Of a DNA stretch of 64,000 nt, positions 57,986 to 64,000 are shown piece after piece. This DNA comes from Akebia trifoliata. Its lineage: Eukaryota; Streptophyta; Magnoliopsida; Ranunculales; Lardizabalaceae. The notes under the pieces were generated by a model. It was given only the letters and a program-made list of their open reading frames with translations. It did not search any database and had not been told where the DNA came from. Both the position numbers and the translations under genes were made by a program. The DNA is taken from assembly GCA_017979445.1 (NCBI GenBank), contig CM030706.1, positions 31,389,330 through 31,453,329 of the forward strand, in the 5' to 3' direction. Position 1 is the stretch's first letter. Every line of letters begins with the position of its first letter.

Positions 57986-60210
57986 TATGGGTTAGACACC
58001 CCAATTTGTTCCGATCGAGTCAAAGACCTCTCGAAGTTTAGCAAGGGAAGTCCAACTGAAAGTATCCAATTTATTCAAGTGGAACCCAACTCTGCTAGAA
58101 ACAATTTGCAAGGATTATATCAAACTAAGTCATGGGTACGGCCTAAAGGAATATCTCTTAGGGCCGTGAGTCACCCATGGCCATAGCTATTTCTCATTTG
58201 GACCTTGCGTGGGTCATCATCACAACTAAATTTGCACACCAACACACTCACCCAAGGCTCATTTGGTTGAGGTTGTTGGTGCACATGAGTGCCTAAGATT
58301 TACTTAGGAAAAAGACTCCCTAATCCCTTTCTTAATGACTTGTTCCTCAAGAAAATCCTGCTCTTCCCTTTTATGCCCTTGCATTTAACCCCTCATGATT
58401 TTCCTACGTAGATTTTTTTTAAGTTTTTCTCTCATTTCTTATAATCTTGACTCCTAGTCAAGTTTTGGTTCCCACATGAGTTAAATTACATTCCTAACCT
58501 CATCTTGTAAAGACTCAATTAAAGTGGTTTAATCTTGTGCTCATTAACCTTGCCCACAATTCAAAAGGTCTTCATGTAATTCTTTGAAAATTGACCACAT
58601 TCTAAGGACCATGACCCTTTTGCTCATCCCTCATAACTCTCTAGAATCCCTATGTTTTTTTATACTTTTATCCTTAGCTTGTTATAAGCCTAGATGTGGG
58701 TAACGTCATAAAAGCCCAAATCACAACCCCCAAATTACATACCATTAAGACTAGTTCTCTAGATATTAACCCAAAGTCGAGGGATTTGGACAATTTATCA
58801 TTTTCCTGAAATTCTCTAAAACCTTGTAAGCTTTTACAATTCTATCCCTTGATCATCATGATTACTAAGACTCGTGGTGAAATAAAAGATCATCAATGAC
58901 AAATGTTGGAGGGCAATTGAAGTCATTCTTTGGGATTTATTTGAGAATATTGGGAATTTAAGAAAATTGGACATGTTTATCTTCAAGCAACGGTTTCTTT
59001 AGAACTTATAAATAGGTTCCTTATCTAAGGCAAAATGAAAGGGGCCTAGCATACCCAAACTTTATCAATTTTGCTTCTTAAAACTTTTCAAATCCCAAGT
59101 GAATTCTCTCACCTCTTTGAAGCTTCTAAACAAGAAGAAGAAAGAAGATAGAGAGACTAAGGTGGAAAGAAACATAATTTTTTTATTTTGCTATACTTTT
59201 ACACCCCAAATCTCCTTCTATCTCCCCATTCCTTAATTTTAGTTCATTTAAATTCATAACAATATAATCTCTATTTTTTCTTATTTTATTGCTTGGGTAG
59301 TAAAGAGTAATCCCTTCATATGAGGTAATCTGCCCCTATAAGTCCATAATAAGCTCTAAGCGAGCATTTAATTTCAATTAGTTATTATTTCAATTCCTTT
59401 TAAGTTTCAAGTTCCTTTATATTTCTTAGTTAGCTTTTATTTATTTTTTATGGTTAAAAAGGAAGACATCAATCTTTCTTTATGAGGTGATCTTCCCTTT
59501 TATAAATCCATGTAATAAGTTCTTTTGGGAGTAATCCATGCGTACATGGTGAGCACACACCACTCTTCTTATATTTCAAAAAGGCTAAGAGTCAAAGGTG
59601 AAGGTTTTTCTAGACTTACATCTAACTCTTTAATTCAACAAAAATAGTCCCATGGGGACACATCTTCATGCATATGATATTAAGTCCCACTAAGGGTATA
59701 TCCATTTGTGGATATGTCCCTAGGACTAAACAACAAAAAAACAACTCCCAAGTAAGTACATGAATGAATGGAAATGCTTAAAGACCTAAAAAAGTGAAAT
59801 CCAAGTTGATTTGCACTCAAGTCTTGAGTCTAGAAAAAAAATCTTGCAAGCAAAACTTTTCATTTTTAAGTTGCTCATTAATCTTGCGATTTTACAAATT
59901 GAACTATGGTCCATTTAATTCTTAATTTCTCTTATCTCCCTTAACTTCAAAAAATATCTAAAATCATCAGTTTTCAACTTCACTTTAACCATGTTTTTAT
60001 AACCCCCACTTTGGTGAGCAAAACAAGGTGTCTAACACCTTCTTTGTCTTTCAACCAGACCTTCTTACCTATGACTTCTAATGGTCAAATTAATTGTGAG
60101 TCACTATAGGCCAAAAAATAGATTTCTAAAACTCATTTTCATGGTGGTGTCCTTTCACCCCCTAAACTATATGAATGGTGGCAACTCCTAAATCCAAGTA
60201 GATTGGGACT
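57986..60210 (+). mobile_element. Probable solo LTR, Ogre/Tat-like, plus orientation
   Basis: Begins GGGTTAGACACCCCAATTTG, comparable with TGTAGACACCCAAATTTG at 5218 (minus). TATAAATA lies at 59007-59014, followed by a CT/AAG-rich transcribed stretch. The U5 part contains AAGGTGTCTAACACCTT near 60.03 kb and the end carries GGTGGCAACTCCTAAATCC near 60.18 kb, the usual GGCGACTC ending. About 2.2 kb long, with no gag/pol beside it. Its start adjoins a MITE target duplication within a few bases. The exact 3' end is uncertain. Confidence 0.5.
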
Positions 60211-61870
60211 TAAGACCCCTTTAATCCTCAAATCCATATTTACAATGGGCATCATGGATTTCAGTTGCCGAATTACCAAATATTTCTTGAATTGATTTGT
60301 TGATTTTGGGCCGATCATCATGGATTCAATCATTTTTTATTCAATTTTGGATAGTCATCTTAAGGACCAGACAAGATTTGGATCTTCTTTGGGTATTGAC
60401 TGATAATTGATTTATTCCCAATTAGTTGATTTACTTATAACTTATTCATAGGAAAAATAGTTAATATAATTAAATATTATCAATGTATCTAAAATATATA
60501 ACCTTATGCTAAAATCAATATAATAAAAAACAGTGGACCCCATCCCTTTATCCCCCCCATATAAAGTGGGGTTAAGACTTAACATAATATGAATCTTGAT
60601 AAAAACTTTTAATTTTATTTTTTTTCCTCTTATCTTTTTTTCAAGAATACCCTTTCAACTTTATTGCATTTCCTCTTTTATCCTTTAATTTCAAATATGA
60701 TAACTTTGTCGGTAGGCACTAAGAAACTCTAGTTAGAATCAAAAGAGAATATTGTAATCTTTATTTTTTTCTATTTTCACTTACGCATCCATTTCTAATC
60801 ACCATTCCCTTTCAATTTCAATTTCAAACAAAGACTTCATATCCAAAAATTTTAAGGTTTTTTCTAAATTTTTTTTTTGCTTGAAGAATTCATTGTTTGT
60901 GTCAACTATCAAGTAAAGAATTATAGACGAGGTACTTTTTTTTTCATTAAAAAAATCATCTATCATATCGGGCATCTAATATTTGTATGTATGGTCCGTT
61001 CAAATTCCATGGATCCCATATTCGAAATCGGATCAATGTTTTATTTAGGTTCTGGTTTTGGATATATTTTGATCTGAACCAAATCCAAAACCCACTTAAT
61101 GACACGCCTACTTAAAATGCAAACCTTAAGACAAATATACTGTTGCTAATTTTGGGTACCATATTTTTTGGTGAAAGTTAGAGATATCAATATCCCTTGA
61201 CTTTGGTCTTTTGTGAGAGACCAATCTCTAACTTTCCTTTGACTTTGGTCTTTTGTGAGAGACCAACAAAAACAATAAAAATACCATGACCTTCAAGCTC
61301 CTTTATTTTCCACTCAAATTCCTAGGTCTTCAACTCATCTTCTCAAACCTCTTCATCATTTTCTTTCATATCTTGTCAAAAGCCCTTTTAAGGTTGAAGG
61401 AGATATAATCACGAGGTTAAGGATGATGGTATTTCAATCATTTTCTCTTAGTCCCTCAAGAAAGACCAAAGGCAAAGGGATTATGCAATTAGTTTGAGAG
61501 CCCGAGATCTCTCTAATTTTTTTAAAAAAGTAGGTCAAAATTACTCATAAATTAGATGATACATAAAAATTGAGTGGGTACAAGATCTGTCACAATGAGC
61601 ATTTCCTCTAGAATTTATTAATGACTAGTTTTATATACTTATAATCCACACTTTGAAGTTGAAGTAAAATAAATAATTTTCTTTGTCTCTTATATAATTA
61701 CAATAATTCATGCAAAACCCTAAATAAATTATTGTTTACTCCTTGAGAAGGTTTGTTTCTCTCCATATTAGATTTTTTCTTTTTATGAAGTTTTTTTTTC
61801 CCTTCTAAAACTTGGATGGGTTAGAAAGCTGTCATGGGGATCTCTGCTAATTATTTGGTATCACATTAAT
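60211..61870. other. Intergenic with repeat fragments
   Basis: 61.19-61.53 kb has two pieces of the AAATGCCC-type repeat and the word TTGACTTTGGTCTTTTGTGAGAG repeated at 61198 and 61238. A possible hAT-like end (TTAATGACACGCCTA) occurs at about 61.10 kb. No gene recognised. Confidence 0.3.
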
Positions 61871-62751
61871 CAGGGGCGGAGCTAGGATTTTCTTGTAGTG
61901 GGGGCAAACTATGGTTAGTTGTATAGTTGAAGAACTTGAATGGTTTTAGGGAGAAATTCAAAGATTTTTTTATATTAGAAGTTGAAGAAAAGGATATTTA
62001 GATCATTTTCAATTAGTATATGAGAAGACCCGGTCAAGAGATTATGTCATCAACAGAAATTGAAGGGGCTGTGGGGGCAAACTATGGTTAGTTGTATGGT
62101 TGAAGAATTTGAAGATGAATGGTTTTAGGGACAAATTCGGTGGTTTTTTTTATTAAAAATTGAAGAAAAGGATATTTAGATCATTTTCAATTAGTATATG
62201 AGAAGGCCTGATCAAGAGGCAACGTCATCAACAAAAATTGAAGGGAGTGTGGGGGCAAACTATGATTAGTTGTATAGTTGAAGAACTTGAAGATGAATGA
62301 TTTTAGGGAGAAATTCAGAGGTCTTTTTTATTAGAAGTTGAAGAAAAGGATATTTAAATCATTTTCAATTAGTATATGAGAAGGCCTGGTCAAGAGGCAA
62401 TGTCATGAACAAAAATTGAAGGGAGTGTGGGGGCAAACTATGATTAGTTGTATAGTTGAAGAACTTGAAGATGAATGATTTTAGGGAGGTATTCAGAGAT
62501 TTTTTTATTAGAAGTTGAAGAAAAAGAATATTTAGATCATTTTCAATTAGTATATGAGAAGGCCTGGTCAAAGGCAATGTCATCAACAAAAATTGAAGGG
62601 GTGTGGGGGAAAAAATTGGAAGGAGGTGAGGGTGTGGGGGCAAATGGGGAGAGAAGTGAGGGAGTGGGGACATATGGGGATGTAATTCATTGCAAATACA
62701 GGGTGTCTCAAAGTTATGTGCGGCAATTGCCCCTTACTAACTCCGCCCCTA
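61871..62751. mobile_element. Non-autonomous hAT-like element filled with 177-bp tandem repeats
   Basis: Ends CAGGGGCGGAGCTAG and, reversed, TAGGGGCGGAGTTAG are flanked by perfect 8-bp duplications ACATTAAT (61863-61870 and 62752-62759). Nearly the whole interior is a tandem array. The right part, 62600-62680, is GTGGGG/GAGGTG-rich. No transposase ORF. The open frames at 62365-62673 (minus) and 62475-62882 (plus) are products of the array, not genes. Confidence 0.85.
61899..62610 (+). repeat. Tandem repeat, about 177-bp units, 4 copies
   Basis: Units begin TGGGGGCAAACTATG at 61899, 62072, 62250 and 62428, with a fifth start (TGGGGGAAAAAA) at 62604, giving periods of 173, 178, 178 and 176. 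Each has TTAGTTGTAT, GTTGAAGAA, TTTTAGGGA, GATATTTAGATCATTTTCAATT and GAAGGCCTGGTCAAGAGG-type words. Units 2 to 4 are more alike than the first. Confidence 0.9.
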
Positions 62752-62759
62752 ACATTAAT

Positions 62760-63141
62760 GAGTTAGTTGATCACGTGTATGGTCGGGGGGATACTAATTT
62801 TTACAACATCTTCCAGATGCCATACATTTTGTCAATGGTTTTTTACAATACTGCCAGATCTTGTAAAATGGAAGATAACTAAACATTATAAAAACATTGT
62901 TCTCTGATTACGATCATATGTATATATTTTTGATTGGGTCCTTGTCGAGTCTAAAAGATTCAATCTAGAACCTTCGTTGTCAAATTGGATATTTAATCTT
63001 TCATTTACTATACTTGAAAAGATTGGATGAGATAAAAAAAATTAATGAGATGTGTCCCATTTAATACAAATTGGAAAGTAGTATTTTGCCCATCAAAAGC
63101 AAGATTCAAATCGTGAAAATCCAAGAATTATCTAGACATCC
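62760..63141. other. Intergenic, no gene seen
   Basis: AT-rich spacer without recognisable features. Confidence 0.3.
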
Positions 63142-63340
63142 CATAGTTTTAAAACTCGTTCGAGATCGAGACGAATCGTTTGACTTAACTCACATAAGTC
63201 AGTTTTTTGAACGAGATTTAATACCTCACGTTCATTTTTTGACGAAACGTCTCAAACGTATCAGAAAACTTGTCCGAGACAACTTGGTATTTGGCATGGT
63301 CGAGACGAGACAAGATGAGAAACCGTGTTATAAAACCATG
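63142..63340. mobile_element. MITE, CATGGTTTTAAAA family
   Basis: Ends CATAGTTTTAAAACTCG and, reversed, CATGGTTTTATAACACG. Flanking octamers AGACATCC and GGACATCA match in 6 of 8 positions, consistent with a decayed 8-bp duplication. Interior words GAAACGTCTCAAACGTATCAGAA are shared with 19.95 kb. Confidence 0.65.
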
Positions 63341-64000
63341 GGACATCACCACATGTCCACTATGGAGTATATTATCATTTCCCTGATACATATAGATACT
63401 TTCACTATCATTATATGCTTTTAATGAAGTTAGACCGTTGTGTCATTGGTTTTATTTCAGGATCTTTAAATGAAGCCCACAAGAATTGTACTGGATCACA
63501 GTAGGACCCTCTTATACTTAATAAAATAAGCTTAAGGATGGGTTGGTTAGCGACGCTGACTTTAAAGTGGACTGATGAAGCTGGTGAGCTCCCATTCAAC
63601 CAACCTTTTTCTTTGTTGGGGGTGATTCGGTATGTGTGCTGATATAGACAAACCATACATGCTTTGGATAATATTTGATATACTCCCATGTTTTCAAATT
63701 AATGAGTTGTTGCCCCTTGACTAGGTCTTCTTTGAGAGACTAATCGAAGAGACCTAAATGCCCTTGATTTTTCTTCCCAAAATCCCACCATCTTCAAGCT
63801 CTTAACTCCGTGGTAAATTATTTCTAACCTTTTAACTTCGTCTTCTACTTCTCCAGAACTTATTGTTTGTTACGCCCAGAGATTGGAGGAGATAAAATCT
63901 TAAGGTTAAAGATAAGGGTAAAAAATTAGGTGATTTAGAAATGTCGGTCCACATTTTGGTGAGTATTTTAGATATTTTTAGGTGGACGTATGGAAAAGAT
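63341..64000. other. Intergenic to window end
   Basis: 63.69-64.0 kb is another piece of the AAATGCCC-type dispersed repeat (GAGACCTAAATGCCCTTG; GGTGATTTAGAAATGTC). No gene. A 75-base hairpin at 63.54-63.61 kb is discussed under rejected items. Confidence 0.3.

Noticed and set aside
62475..62882. 135-residue plus-strand frame with repeated motifs
   Set aside because: It reads across the last units of a tandem array inside a transposon and its unrelated right end.
63535..63612. Hairpin GGTTGGTT...AACCAACC enclosing a TGATGA box
   Set aside because: Considered as a C/D snoRNA or miRNA precursor. The D box is misplaced, terminal stems do not fit and the arm matches no miRNA family I know.

Overview
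This is a 64 kb piece of an AT-rich angiosperm nuclear genome. The genes have canonical GT-AG introns and plant-typical products, the intergenic DNA is long and transposon-rich, and there is no bacterial or organellar gene order. Lineage within flowering plants cannot be fixed from the sequence alone. Four intact protein-coding genes are supported: a BASIC PENTACYSTEINE (class I BPC/GAGA-binding) transcription factor (+, CDS 7314-8159), a nucellin/Asp1-like secreted aspartic protease (-, 8 coding exons, 16619-19501), a DnaJ/HSP40 co-chaperone with an unusual Ser/Arg-rich linker (+, 3 exons, 31139-33442) and an ALDH3H1-type aldehyde dehydrogenase (-, 10 exons, 35354-46069). I joined the exons by hand using GT-AG sites, reading-frame phase and family conservation. 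They give products of 281, 441, 341 and 486 residues, all of normal family length. The genes look like independent housekeeping or stress genes, not a cluster. Layout: 1-6.6 kb holds repeats with a decayed Myb/SANT-like (PIF/Harbinger ORF1-type) gene and an Ogre/Tat-like LTR. 6.6-8.3 kb is BPC. 8.8-15.7 kb holds a TIR element with a purine-rich core, an LTR-type element with internal 146-bp tandem repeats, and a hAT element nested in a Tourist-like one. 16.2-19.8 kb is the aspartic protease. 20-25.4 kb holds foldback MITEs and scattered partial copies of the protease gene interleaved with LTR pieces. 25.44-26.47 kb is a hAT element that has captured a ribosomal protein eS17 gene. 26.6-27.9 kb holds PIF/Harbinger transposase and GRF zinc-finger remnants. 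31-33.4 kb is the DnaJ gene. 34-34.85 kb is a LINE reverse-transcriptase fragment. 35.3-46.1 kb is ALDH, whose introns host a complete TRIM retrotransposon, a LINE-like 3' end and a TIR element with microsatellite-expanded ends. 46.5-64 kb is gene-free and packed with hAT, MULE-like and foldback elements and one more LTR. The main interest is the transposon biology. Several elements have target-site duplications that can be read directly: TGCAGACC around the eS17-carrying hAT; ATTGAACC, ACATTAAT, TAAAATTA and GAAATGGG around other 8-bp-TSD elements; an 11-bp duplication around a MULE-type foldback; and GTGCC around the TRIM. I saw no virus, toxin, CRISPR or prokaryotic system. No database search was possible, so family names rest on motif recognition.
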